Origin: Calliopsis andreniformis
Taxonomy: Eukaryota > Arthropoda > Insecta > Hymenoptera > Andrenidae
Length of the DNA: 64,000 bases
NCBI RefSeq assembly: GCF_051401765.1
Contig: NW_027480494.1
Location: 930,001 to 994,000 of the forward strand
Reading direction: 5' to 3'
Shown: one piece after another, positions 1 to 12,214 of the stretch
How positions within the stretch are numbered: the first letter of the stretch is position 1
Layout of the letters: each line of letters opens with the position of its first letter
Made by a program: the position numbers and the translations under genes
Notes under the pieces: model-generated
What the model was told of the DNA's origin: nothing
Databases searched by the model: none
Seen by the model: the letters and a program-made list of their open reading frames with translations, nothing else

Positions 1-799
1 AGCCATAGCCATAGCCATAGCCATAGCAGCCATAGCCATAGCCATAGCAGCCATAGCCATAGCCATAGCAGACATAGCCACAGCCATAGCAGCCATAGCC
101 ATATCCATAGCAGACATAGCCATAGCCATAGCAGACATAACCACAGCCACAGCAGCCATAGCCATAGCCATAGCAGCCATAGCCATAGCCATAGCAGCCA
201 GAGCCAGAGCCACAGCAGCCGTAGACATAGCCATAGCCTCAGGGGCCATAGACATAACCATAGCCATAGCAGCCATAGAAATAGCCATAGCCGCCACAGC
301 CATGGCCATTGTATCCAAAACCATAGCCATAGCAGCCATAGCCAAAGACATAACCATAGCAGCCATAGCCATAGCCATAGCCATAGCCAAAGCAGCCATA
401 GCCATAGCCATAGCAGACATAGCCATAGCCATAGCCATAGCAGCCGTATCCATAGCCATAGTAGCCATAGCCATAGCCATATCAGCCATAGTCGCCATAG
501 CCATAACCATAGCAGCCATAGCCATAGCCATAGCAGACATAGCCATAGCCATAGCCATAGCAGCCGTATCCATAGCCATAGCCATAGCAGCCATAGCCAT
601 AGCCATTGCAGCCATAGCCATAGCCATAGCAGCCATAGCCATAGCCATACCCATAGCAGCCATAGCCATAGCCATAGCAGTCATGGCCATAGCCATAGAC
701 AAAGCAACCATAGCCATAGCCACAGCCATAGCAGCCATAGCCATAACCATAGCAGCCATAGCCATAGCCATAGCAGACATAACCACAGCCATAGCAGCC

Positions 800-940
800 A
801 TAGCCATAGCCATAGCAGCCATAGCCATCGCCATAGCCTTAGCAGCAATAGCCATAGTCATAGCCATAGCCATAGCAGCCATAGCCATCGCCATAGCCTT
901 AGCAGCAATAGCCATAGTCATAGCCATAGCCATAGCAGCT
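800..940 (+). repeat. 60-bp tandem duplication
   Basis: The segment with GCCATCGCCATAGCCTTAGC followed by GCAATAGCCATAGTC occurs twice, the CCATCG landmark at 825 and 885. The offset is 60 bp, a multiple of 3. The second copy ends in a GCAGCTATGG variant. Other copies of this cassette (17.5, 24.1, 26.6 kb) have one unit, so this is a local duplication. Confidence 0.9.
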
Positions 941-1390
941 ATGGCCATAGCCATAGCCATAGCAGCCACAGCCGCAGCCATAGCAGCCATAGCCATAGCC
1001 ATAGCAGCCATAGTAGACATAGCCATAGCCATAGCAGCCAGAGCCAGAGCCACAGCAGCCGTAGACATAGCCATAGCATCCATAGCCATAGCAGCCGTAG
1101 CCATAGCCATAGCTGCCATAGTCATAACCTTAGCCATTGCAGCCATAGCCATAGCCATAGCAGCCATAGCCGTAGCCATAGCAGCCATAGCCATAGTCAT
1201 AGCAGCCATAGCCATAGCCATAGCAGCCATAGCGATAGCCGTAGCAGCCGTAGGCATAGCCATAGCAGCCATAGCTACATCCATAGCAGACACACACATA
1301 GCCACAGCCATAGCAGCCATAATCATAGCCATAGCCATAGCCGCCACAGCCATGGCCATAGTATCCAAAACCATAGCCATAGCAGCCATA

Positions 1391-1540
1391 GCCAAAGTCA
1401 TAGCCATAGCAGCCATAGCCATAGCCATAGCCATAGCAGCCATAGCCATATCCATAGCAGCCATAGCCAAAGTCATAGCCATAGCAGCCATAGCCATAGC
1501 CATAGCCATAGCAGCCATAGCCATATCCATAGCAGCCATA
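1391..1540 (+). repeat. 75-bp tandem duplication
   Basis: The landmark GCCAAAGTCATAGCC occurs at 1,391 and 1,466. The stretch up to GCCATATCCATAGCAGCC is repeated in the same order at an offset of 75 bp. Most related cassettes read GCCAAAGACATAGCC, so the GTC variant arose before this local duplication. Confidence 0.88.
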
Positions 1541-3871
1541 GCCGTAGCCATAGCAGCCATAGCCATATCCAATGCAGCCATAACCATAGCCATAGCATCC
1601 ATAGTGATAGCCATAGCAGCCGTAGGCAGAGCCATAGCAACCATAGCTATATCCATAGCAGACACACACATAGCCACAGCCATAGCAGCCATAATCATAG
1701 CCATAGCCATAGCAGCTGTAGCCATTGCCAAAGCGGCCATAGCCATAGCCACAGCAGCCTTAGCCATAGCCATAGCCATAGCAGACATAGCCATAGCCAT
1801 AGCCATAGCAGCCTTGGCCGTAGCCATAGTCATAGCAGACATAGCCATAGCCATAGCCATAGCAGCCATAGCCATAGCCATAGCAGCCGTAGCCATAGCA
1901 GCCGCAGCCATAGCCATAGCCATAGCAGCCATTGCCATAGCCATTGCAGCCATAACCACAGCCATAGCAGCCATAGCCATAGCCATAGCAGCCATAGGCA
2001 TATCCATAGCAGCGAGAGCCAGAGCCGCAGCAGCCGTAGACATAGCCATATCCTTAGCAGCCATAGACATAACTATAGCCATAGCAGCCATAGCTATAGC
2101 CATAGCTGCCAAAGCCATAGCCATGGCCATAGTAGCCAAAGCCATAGCCATTGCAGCCATAGCCATAGACATAGCCATAGCCGCCAAAACCATAGCCGTA
2201 GCCATAGCCATAGCAGCCATAGCCATAGACATAGCAGCCATACCAATGGCCATAGTAGCCAAAGCCGTAGCCATAGCAGCCATAGCCATAGCCATATCCA
2301 TAGCGGCCATAGCCATAGCCATAGCGGTCATAGCCATAGCCATAGCCATAGCAGCCATAGCCACAGCCATAGCAGCCATAGCCATAGCCATAGCTGCCAT
2401 AGGCATAGCCATACCCATAGCAGCCATAGACATAGCCATAGCAGTCATAGCCATAGCCATAGCCATAGCCATAGCAGCCATAGCCATAGCCATAGCAGCC
2501 ATAGCCGTAGCCATAGCAGCCATAGCAATAGCCATAGCAGCCATAACCACAGCCATAGCAGCCATAGCCATAGCCATAGCAGCCATAGCCATAGCCATAG
2601 CAGTCATAGACATAGACATAGCCACAGCAGCTATAGCCATAGCCATAGCCATAGCAGACATAGCCATAGCCATAGCAGCCATAGCCATAGCCATACCCAT
2701 AGCAGCCATAGCCATAGCCATAGCAATCATGGCCATAGCCAGAGACAAAGCAGCCATAGTCATAGCCACAGCCATAGCAGCCATAGCCATAACCATAGCA
2801 GCCATAGCCATAGCCATAGCAGACATAACCACAGCCATAGCAGCCATAGCCATAGCCATAGCTGCCATAGCCATAGACATAGCCATAGCATCCATACCCA
2901 TAGCCATAGCCATGGCCATAGCAGCCATAGCCATACCCATAGCAGCCATAGCCATAGCCATAGCAATCATAGCCATAGCCATAGCCATAGCCATAGCCAT
3001 AGCAGCCATAGCCATAGCCGATGCAGCCATAGCCATAGCCATAGCAGCCATAGCCGTAGCCATAGCAGCCATAGCCATAGCCAATGCAGCCATAACCATA
3101 GCCATAGCATCCATAGCGATAGCCATAGCAGCCGTAGGCAGAGCCATAGCAACCATAGCTATATCCATAGCAGACACACACATAGCCACAGCCATAGCAG
3201 CCATAATCATAGCCATAGCCATAGCAGCCAATGCCATAGCCATAGCCATAGCAGCTGTAGCCATTGCCAAAGCGGCCATAGCCATAGCCACAGCAGCCTT
3301 AGCCATAGCCATAGCCATAGCAGACATAGCCATAGCCATAGCAGCCTTGGCCGTAGCCATAGTCATAGCAGACATAGCCATAGCCATAGCCATAGCAGCC
3401 ATAGCCATAGCCATAGCAGCCGTAGCCATAGCAGCCGCAGCCATAGCCATAGCCATAGCAGCCATTGCCATAGCCATTGCAGCCATAACAACAGCCATAG
3501 CAGCCATAGCCATAGCCATAGCAGCCATAGGCATATCCATAGCAGCGAGAGCCAGAGCCGCAGCAGCCGTAGACATAGCCATATCCTTAGCAGCCATACA
3601 CATAACCATAGCCATAGCAGCCATAGCTATAGCCATAGCTGCCATAGCCATGGCCATAGTAGCCAAAGCCATAGCCATAGCAGCCATAGCCACAGCCATA
3701 GCAGACATAGCCACAGCCATAGCAGCCATAGCCATACCCATAGCAGCCGTAGACATAGCCATAGCCTTAGCAGCGATAGACATAATCATAGCCACAACAG
3801 CCATAGCCATAGCCACAGCAGCCACAGCCATGGCCATAGTAGCCAAAGCCATAGCCATGGCCATAGTAGCC

Positions 3872-3874
3872 TAA
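3872..3874 (+). other. TAA triplet ending the + Ala-Ile frame (copy 1)
   Basis: The local sequence is GTAGCCTAAGCC where related cassettes read GTAGCCAAAGCC. The A-to-T change makes TAA in the GCC-ATA register and also a TAG in the antisense Met-Ala register. It is inherited in the 6.53-kb copy at 10,402. Confidence 0.95.
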
Positions 3875-4029
3875 GCCATAGCCATTGCAGCCATAGCCAT
3901 AGACATAGCCATAGCCGCCAAAACCATAGCCGTAGCCATAGCCATAGCAGCCATAGCCATAGCCATAGCAGCCATACCAATGGCCATATTAGCCAAAGCC
4001 GTAGCCATAGCAGCCATAGCCATAGCCAT

Positions 4030-4031
4030 AC
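4030..4031 (+). other. One-base loss that shifts the triplet register (copy 1)
   Basis: The sequence reads GCCATACCATAGCGGCC; sister cassettes (for example near 2,293, 6,890 and 12,900) read GCCATATCCATAGCGGCC. One T is missing. This moves every open frame by one and joins the antisense Met-Ala frame to a Leu-Trp frame. It is one of only two independent register shifts found in 64 kb. Confidence 0.93.
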
Positions 4032-6209
4032 CATAGCGGCCATAGCCATAGCCATAGCAGTCATAGCCATAGCCATAGCCATAGCAGCCATAGCCATAGC
4101 CATAGCCATAGCCATAGCAGCCATAGCCATAGCCATAGCAGCCATAGCCATAGCCATAGCAGACATAGCCACAGCCATAGCAGCCATAGCCATAGCCATA
4201 GCTGCCATAGGCATAGCCATACCCATAGCAGCCATAGACATAGCCATAGCAGTCATAGCCATAGCCATAGCCATAGCCATAGCAGCCATAGCCATAGCCA
4301 TAGCCGCCATAGCCATAGCCATAGCAGCCATAGCAATAGCCATAGCAGCCATAACCACAGCCATAGCAGCCATAGCCATAGCCATAGCAGCCATAGCCAT
4401 AGCCATAGCAGTCATAGCCATAGACATAGCCATAGCAGCTATAGCCATAGCCATAGCCATAGCAGACATAGCCATAGCCATAGCAGCCATAGCCATAGCC
4501 ATACCCATAGCAGCCATAGCCATAGCCATAGCAATTATGGCCATAGCCAGAGACAAAGCAGCCATAGTCATAGCCACAGCCATAGCAGCCATAGCCATAA
4601 CCATAGCAGCCATAGCCATAGCCATAGCAGACATAACCACAGCCATAGCAGCCATAGCCATAGCCATAGCTGCCATAGGCATGGCAATAGTAGCCAAAGC
4701 CATAGCCATAGCAGCCATAGCCATAGACATAGCCATAGCAGCCATAGCCACAGCCATAGCAGCCTTAGCCATAGCCATAGCCATAGCAGACATAGCCATA
4801 GCCATAGCCATAGCAGACAATGCCATAGCCATAGCCATAGCTGCTGTAGCCATTGCCAAAGCGGCCATAGCCATAGCCACAGCAGCCTTAGCCATAGCCA
4901 TACCCATAGCAGACATAGCCATAGCCATAGCCATAGCAGCCTTGGCCGTAGCCATAGTCATAGCAGACATAGCCATAGCCATAGCCATAGCAGCCATAGC
5001 CATAGCCATAGCAGCCGTAGCCATAGCAGCCGCAGCCATAGCCATAGCCATAGCAGCCATTGCCATAGCCATTGCAGCCATAACCACAGCCATAGCAGCC
5101 ATAGCCGTAGCCATAGCAGCCATAGGCATATCCATAGCAGCGAGAGCCAGAGCCGCAGCAGCCGTAGAGATAGCCATATCCTTAGCAGCCATAGACATAA
5201 CCATAGCCATAGCAGCCATAGCTATAGCCATAGCTGCCATAGCCATGGCCATAGTAGCCAAAGCCATAGCCATAGCAAACATAGCCATAGACATAGACAT
5301 AGCCATAGCAGCCATAGCCATAGCCATAGCCATAGCCATAGCAGCCATAGCCATAGCCGTAGCAGCCATAGCCATAGCCATAGCAGCCATAGCAGCCATA
5401 GCGATAGCCATAGCAGTCATAGGCATACCCATAGCAGCCGGAGCCAGAGCCACAGCAGCCGTAGACATAGCCGTAGCCTTAGCATTCATAGCCATAACCA
5501 TAGCCATAGCAGTCATAGCCATAGCCATAGCAGCCATAGCGATAGCCATAGCAGCCATAGCCATAGCCATAGCCATAGCCATAGCAGCCATAGCCATAGC
5601 CGTAGCAGCCATAGCCATAGCCATAGCAGCCATAGCAGCCATAGCGATAGCCATAGCAGTCATAGGCATACCCATAGCAGCCGGAGCCAGAGCCACAGCA
5701 GTCATAGCCATAGCCATAGCCATAGCAGCCATAGCCATAGCCATAGCCATAGCCATAGCAGCCATAGCCATAGCCATAGCAGCCATAGCCATAGCCATAG
5801 CAGACATAGCCACAGCCATAGCAGCCATAGCCATAGCCATAGCTGCCATAGGCATAGCCATACCCATAGCAGCCATAGACATAGCCATAGCAGTCATAGC
5901 CATAGCCATAGCCATAGCCATAGCAGCCATAGCCATAGCCATAGCAGCCATAGCCATAGCCATAGCAGCCATAGCAATAGCCATAGCAGCCATAACCACA
6001 GCCATAGCAGCCATAGCCATAGCCATAGCAGCCATAGCCATAGCCATAGCAGTCATAGCCATAGACATAGCCATAGCAGCTATAGCCATAGCCATAGCCA
6101 TAGCAGCTATAGCCATAGCCATAGCAGCCATACCAATGGCCATAGTAGCCAAAGCCGTAGCCATAGCAGCCATAGCCATAGCCATAGCAGACATAACCAC
6201 AGCCATAGC

Positions 6210-7097
6210 AGTCATAGCCACAGCCATAGCAGTCATGGCCATAGCCACAGCAGCCATAGGCATAGCCATACCCATAGCAGCCATAGCCATAGCCATAGCA
6301 GTCATAGCTATAGCCATAGCCATAGCAGCCATAGCCATAGCCATAGCCATAGCAGCCATAGCCATAGCCATAGCAGACATAGCCATAGCCATACCCATAG
6401 CAGCCATAGCCATAGCCATAGCCGTCATAGCCATAGCCACAGCCATAGCAACCATAGCTATAGCCATAGCCATAGCAGCCATAGCCATAGCCATAGCAGC
6501 CATAGCAATAGCCATAGCAGCCATAACCACAGCCATAGCAGCCATAGCCATAGCCATAGCAGCCATAGCCATAGCCATAGCAGCCAGAGCCAGAGCCACA
6601 GCAGCCGTAGACATAGCCATAGCCTTGGCAGCCATAGACATAACCATGGCCATAGTAGCCATAGCCATAGCCATAGCAGCCATAGCCATAGCCATAGCAG
6701 CCGTAGCGATTGCCATAGCAGCCATAGGCATACCCATAGCAGCCGGAGCCAGAGCCACTGCAGCCGTAGACATAGCCATAGCCTTAGCAGGCATAGCCAT
6801 AGCCATAGCCATAGCAGCTATAGCCATAGCCATAGCAGCCATACCAATGGCCATAGTAGCCAAAGCCGTAGCCATAGCAGCCATAGCCATAGCCATATCC
6901 ATAGCGGCCATAGCCATAGCCATAGCAGTCATAGCCATAGCCATAGCCATAGCAGCCATGGCCGTAGCCATAGCCATAGCCATAGCAGACATAGCCACAG
7001 CCATAGCAGCCATAGTCATAGCCATAGCTGCCATAGGCATAGCCATACCCATAGCAGCCATAGACATAGCCATAGCAGACATAGCCATAGCCATAGC
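6210..7097 (+). repeat. 6.0-kb-spaced block, copy 1
   Basis: Matches 12,215-13,102 at a constant offset of 6,005 (6,006 minus the loss at 10,560). Shared landmarks are GCAGTCATGGCC, CATTGCAGCC-type variants, CCACTGCAGCCG and GCCTTAGCAGGCATAGCC. A clear difference is CCTTGG here (6,623) against CCTAGG at 12,628. Confidence 0.9.
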
Positions 7098-9711
7098 CAT
7101 AGCCATAGCAGCCATAGCCATAGCCATATCCATAGCGGCCATAGCCATAGCCATAGCAGTCATAGCCATAGCCATAGCCATAGCCATAGCAGCCATAGCC
7201 ATAGCCATAGCAGACATAGCCATAGCCATAGCCATAGCAGCCGTATCCATAGCCATAGTAGCCATAGCCACAGCCATAGCAGCCATAGTCGCCATAGCCA
7301 TAACCATAGCAGCCATAGCCATAGCCATAGCAGACATAGCCATAGTCATAGCCATAGCAGCCGTATCCATAGCCATAGTAGCCATAGCCATAGCCATAGC
7401 AGACATAGCCGCCATAGCCATAGCCATAGCAGCCATAGCCATAGCCATTGCAGCCATAGCCATAGCCATAGCAGCCATAGCCATAGCCATACCGATAGCA
7501 GCCATAGCCATAGCCATACCCATAGCAGCCATAGCCATAGCCATAGCAGTCATGGCCATAGCCATAGCAGTCATAGCCATAGACATAGCCATAGCAGCTA
7601 TAGCCATAGCCATAGCCATAGCAGACATAGCCATAGCCATAGCAGCCATAGCCATAGCCATACCCATAGCAGCCATAGCCATAGCCATAGCAATCATGGC
7701 CATAGCCAGAGACAAAGCAGCCATAGTCATAGCCACAGCCATAGCAGCCATAGCCATAACCATAGCAGCCATAGCCATAGCCATAGCAGACATAACCACA
7801 GCCATAGCAGCCATAGCCATAGCCATAGCTGCCATAGGCATGGCAATAGTAGCCAAAGCCATAGCCATAGCAGCCATAGCCATTGACATAGCCATAGCAG
7901 CCATAGCCACAGCCATAGCAGCCATAGCCATAGCCATAGCTGCCATAGGCATAGCCATACCCATAGCAGCCATAGACATAGCCATAGCAGTCATAGCCAT
8001 AGCCATAGCCATAGCCATAGCAGCCATATCCATAGCCATAGCAGCCATAGCCATAGCCATAGCAGCCATAGCAATAGCCATAGCAGCCATAACCACAGCC
8101 ATAGCAGCCATAGCCATAGCCATAGCAGCCATAGCCATAGCCATAGCAGTCATAGCCATAGACATAGCCACAGCAGCTATAGCCATAGCCATAGCCATAG
8201 CAGACATAGCCATAGCCATAGCAGCCATAGCCATAGCCATACCCATAGCAGCCATAGCCATAGCCATAGCAATCATGGCCATAGCCAGAGACAAAGCAGC
8301 CATAGTCATAGCCACAGCCATAGCAGCCATAGCCATAACCATAGCAGCCATAGCCATAGCCATAGCAGACATAACCACAGCCATAGCAGCCATAGCCATA
8401 GCCATAGCTGCCATAGGCATGGCAATAGTAGCCAAAGCCATAGCCATAGCAGCCATAGCCATAGACATAGCCATAGCATCCATAGCCATAGCCATAGCCA
8501 TGGCCATAGCAGCCATAGCCATACCCATAGCAGCCATAGCCATAGCCATAGCAATCATAGCCATAGCCATAGCCATAGCCATAGCCATAGCAGCCATAGC
8601 CATAGCCGATGCAGCCATAGCCATAGCCATAGCAGCCATAGCCGTAGCCATAGCAGCTATAGCCATAGCCAATGCAGCCATAACCATAGCCATAGCATCC
8701 ATAGCGATAGCCATAGCAGCCGTAGGCAGAGCCATAGCAACCATAGCTATATCCATAGCAGACACACACATAGAAACAGCCATAGCAGCCATAATCATAG
8801 CCATAGGCATAGCAGCCAATGCCATAGCCATAGCCATAGCAGCTGTAGCCATTGCCAAAGCTGCCATAGGCATGGCAATAGTAGCCAAAGCCACAGCCAT
8901 AGCAGCCATAGCCATTGACATAGCCATAGCAGCCATAGCCACAGCCATAGCAGCCATAGCCATAGCCATAGCTGCCATAGGCATAGCCATACCCATAGCA
9001 GCCATAGACATAGCCATAGCAGTCATAGCCATAGCCATAGCCATAGCCATAGCAGCCATATCCATAGCCATAGCAGCCATAGCCATAGCCATAGCAGCCA
9101 TAGCAATAGCCATAGCAGCCATAACCACAGCCATAGCAGCCATAGCCATAGCCATAGCAGCCATAGCCATAGCCATAGCAGTCATAGCCATAGACATAGC
9201 CACAGCAGCTATAGCCATAGCCATAGCCATAGCAGACATAGCCATAGCCATAGCAGCCATAGCCATAGCCATACCCATAGCAGCCATAGCCATAGCCATA
9301 GCAATCATGGCCATAGCCAGAGACAAAGCAGCCATAGTCATAGCCACAGCCATAGCAGCCATAGCCATAACCATAGCAGCCATAGCCATAGCCATAGCAG
9401 ACATAACCACAGCCATAGCATCCATAGCCATAGCCATAGCCATGGCCATAGCAGCCATAGCCATACCCATAGCAGCCATAGCCATAGCCATAGCAATCAT
9501 AGCCATAGCCATAGCCATAGCCATAGCCATAGCAGCCATAGCCATAGCCGATGCAGCCATAGCCATAGCCATAGCAGCCATAGCCGTAGCCATAGCAGCT
9601 ATAGCCATAGCCAATGCAGCCATAACCATAGCCATAGCATCCATAGCGATAGCCATAGCAGCCGTAGGCAGAGCCATAGCAACCATAGCTATATCCATAG
9701 CAGACACACAC
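6784..9711 (-). other. Unbroken antisense Tyr-Gly-Cys frame (not called as a gene)
   Basis: About 975 codons of TAT-GGC with TGC, in motifs such as CYGYGYGC, interspersed with F, S, V, D, H and N and with VCVC where the ACACACACA cassette is read antisense. Elsewhere this register is usually stopped, because each GCCTTAGCA cassette reads TGC-TAA-GGC antisense; this interval lacks that variant. The apparent start is a GTG in the AC run, with no evident start context. Composition resembles high glycine-tyrosine keratin-associated proteins, but no conserved N-terminus, Cys-rich tail or length fit is seen. I regard it as chance openness in a satellite, or at best a relic. Confidence 0.35.
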
Positions 9712-9802
9712 ATAGAAACAGCCATAGCAGCCATAATCATAGCCATAGGCATAGCAGCCAATGCCATAGCCATAGCCATAGCAGCTGTAGCCATTGCCAA
9801 AG
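7560..9802 (+). repeat. Nested tandem duplications of 579, 942 and 1,032 bp
   Basis: 7,560-7,896 matches 8,139-8,475 (offset 579). 7,828-8,386 matches 8,860-9,418 (offset 1,032). 8,476-8,860 matches 9,418-9,802 (offset 942). The GCAATCATGG landmark occurs at 7,690, 8,269 and 9,301. GCCATAGGCATGGCAATAG occurs near 7,833, 8,412 and 8,865. All offsets are multiples of 3. The overlaps show successive, not simultaneous, duplication. Confidence 0.9.
8761..9726 (+). repeat. Paired private variant CACATAGAAACAGCC
   Basis: The ACACACACA cassettes at 8,761 and 9,703 both continue as CACATAGAAACAGCC, then ATAGGCATAGCAGCCAATG, where all other copies read CACATAGCCACAGCC. The shared changes date them before the 942-bp duplication and mark this pair as sisters. 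Confidence 0.93.
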
Positions 9803-10401
9803 CGGCCATAGCCATAGCCACAGCAGCCTTAGCCATAGCCATAGCCATAGCAGACATAGCCATAGCCATAGCAGCCTTGGCCGTAGCCATAGTCATAGCA
9901 GACATAGCCATAGCCATAGCCATAGCAGCCATAGCCATAGCCATAGCAGCCGTAGCCATAGCAGCCGCAGCCATAGCCATAGCCATAGCAGCCATTGCCA
10001 TAGCCATTGCAGCCATAACCACAGCCATAGCAGCCATAGCCATAGCCATAGCAGCCATAGGCATATCCATAGCAGCGAGAGCCAGAGCCGCAGCAGCAGT
10101 AGACATAGCCATATCCTTAGCAGCCATACACATAACCATAGCCATAGCAGCCATAGCTATAGCCATAGCTGCCATAGCCATGGCCATAGTAGCCAAAGCC
10201 ATAGCCATAGCAGCCATAGCCACAGCCATAGCAGACATAGCCACAGCCATAGAAGCCATAGCCATACCCATAGCAGCCGTAGACATAGCCATAGCCTTAG
10301 CAGCCATAGACATAATCATAGCCATAGCAGCCATAGCCATAGCCACAGCAGCCACAGCCATGGCCATAGTAGCCAAAGCCATAGCCATGGCCATAGTAGC
10401 C

Positions 10402-10404
10402 TAA
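10402..10404 (+). other. TAA triplet ending the + Ala-Ile frame (copy 2)
   Basis: The same GTAGCCTAAGCC variant as at 3,872, exactly 6,530 bp away. It therefore predates the block duplication and is not an independent mutation. Confidence 0.95.
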
Positions 10405-10559
10405 GCCATAGCCATTGCAGCCATAGCCATAGACATAGCCATAGCCGCCAAAACCATAGCCGTAGCCATAGCCATAGCAGCCATAGCCATAGCCATAGCA
10501 GCCATACCAATGGCCATAGTAGCCAAAGCCGTAGCCATAGCAGCCATAGCCATAGCCAT

Positions 10560-10561
10560 AC
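10560..10561 (+). other. One-base loss that shifts the triplet register (copy 2)
   Basis: GCCATACCATAGCGGCC again, exactly 6,530 bp from the site at 4,030. The offset of 6,530 is one short of 6,531, a multiple of 3, because one such loss lies between paired landmarks. Confidence 0.93.
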
Positions 10562-12214
10562 CATAGCGGCCATAGCCATAGCCATAGCAGTCATAGCCAT
10601 AGCCATAGCCATAGCAGCCATAGCCATAGCCATAGCCATAGCCATAGCAGCCATAGCCATAGCCATAGCAGCCATAGCCATAGCCATAGCAGACATAGCC
10701 ACAGCCATAGCAGCCATAGCCATAGCCATAGCTGCCATAGGCATAGCCATACCCATAGCAGCCATAGACATAGCCATAGCAGTCATAGCCATAGCCATAG
10801 CCATAGCCATAGCAGCCATAGCCATAGCCATAGCAGCCATAGCCATAGCCATAGCAGCCATAGCAATAGCCATAGCAGCCATAACCACAGCCATAGCAGC
10901 CATAGCCATAGCCATAGCAGCCATAGCCATAGCCATAGCAGTCATAGCCATAGACATAGCCATAGCAGCTATAGCCATAGCCATAGCCATAGCAGACATA
11001 GCCATAGCCATAGCAGCCATAGCCATAGCCATACCCATAGCAGCCATAGCCATAGCCATAGCAATTATGGCCATAGCCAGAGACAAAGCAGCCATAGTCA
11101 TAGCCACAGCCATAGCAGCCATAGCCATAACCATAGCAGCCATAGCCATAGCCATAGCAGACATAACCACAGCCATAGCAGCCATAGCCATAGCCATAGC
11201 TGCCATAGGCATGGCAATAGTAGCCAAAGCCATAGCCATAGCAGCCATAGCCATAGACATAGCCATAGCAGCCATAGCCACAGCCATAGCAGCCTTAGCC
11301 ATAGCCATAGCCATAGCAGACATAGCCATAGCCATAGCCATAGCAGACAATGCCATAGCCATAGCCATAGCTGCTGTAGCCATTGCCAAAGCGGCCATAG
11401 CCATAGCCACAGCAGCCTTAGCCATAGCCATACCCATAGCAGACATAGCCATAGCCATAGCCATAGCAGCCTTGGCCGTAGCCATAGTCATAGCAGACAT
11501 AGCCATAGCCATAGCCATAGCAGCCATAGCCATAGCCATAGCAGCCGTAGCCATAGCAGCCATTGCCATAGCCATTGCAGCCATAACCACAGCCATAGCA
11601 GCCATAGCCGTAGCCATAGCAGCCATAGGCATATCCATAGCAGCGAGAGCCAGAGCCGCAGCAGCCCTAGAGATAGCCATATCCTTAGCAGCCATAGACA
11701 TAACCATAGCCATAGCAGCCATAGCTATAGCCATAGCTGCCATAGCCATGGCCATAGTAGCCAAAGCCATAGCCATAGCAGCCATAGCCATAGACATAGA
11801 CGTAGCCATAGCAGCCATAGCTATAGCCATAGCCATAGCCATAGCAGCCATAGCCATAGCCGTAGCAGCCATAGCCATAGCCATAGCAGCCATAGCAGCC
11901 ATAGCGATAGCCATAGCAGTCATAGGCATACCCATAGCAGCCGGAGCCAGAGCCACAGCAGCCGTAGACATAGCCGTAGCCTTAGCATTCATAGCCATAA
12001 CCATAGCCATAGCAGTCATAGCCATAGCCATAGCAGCCATAGCGATAGCCATAGCAGCTATAGCCATAGCCATAGCAGTCATAGCCATAGCCATAGCCAT
12101 AACAGCCATAGCCATAGCAGACATAGCCATAGCCATAGCCATAGCCGTAGCAGCCATAGCCATAGCCATAGCAGCCATAGCCATAGCCATAGCAGCCATA
12201 GCCATAGCCAGAGC

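Larger units (their letters stand above)
1..2887 (+). repeat. Left-edge mosaic of satellite cassettes
   Basis: The window opens inside the array. Bases 1-1,100 carry a cassette family seen again near 16.5-17.6, 21.9-24.4, 28.9-29.8, 35.2-36.1, 57.2-58 and 62.2-63 kb. Its markers are AGGGGCCATAGACATAACC, a GAAATAGCC variant and GCCATTGTATCCAAAACC. From 1.29 to 2.1 kb the ACACACACA cassette and a block with GCGAGAGCC follow. No gene is supported here. Confidence 0.85.
2888..5550 (+). repeat. 6.53-kb-spaced block, copy 1
   Basis: This stretch recurs at 9,418-12,053 in the same order. Offsets are 6,530 up to about 5,030, then 6,503 after a 27-bp unit missing from copy 2. The copies share derived features: the one-base loss at 4,030, the TAA triplet at 3,872 and GCAATTATGG near 4,530. 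A few private substitutions separate them, for example GCGATAGAC near 3,774 against GCCATAGAC. Confidence 0.92.
9418..12053 (+). repeat. 6.53-kb-spaced block, copy 2
   Basis: Second copy of 2,888-5,550. It lacks one 27-bp unit (the GCCGCAGCC-containing monomer found near 5,030) around 11,550 and has private changes such as GACGTAGCC near 11,810 and GCCCTAGAG near 11,665. Its start at 9,418 joins a GACATAACC cassette directly to GCATCCATAGCC, skipping 48 bp present at about 2,840-2,888. Confidence 0.92.

Noticed and set aside
1289..1676. ACACACACA elements as microsatellites or Z-DNA sites
   Set aside because: The alternating run is only about nine bases, of constant length in all copies, and behaves as a fixed cassette variant.
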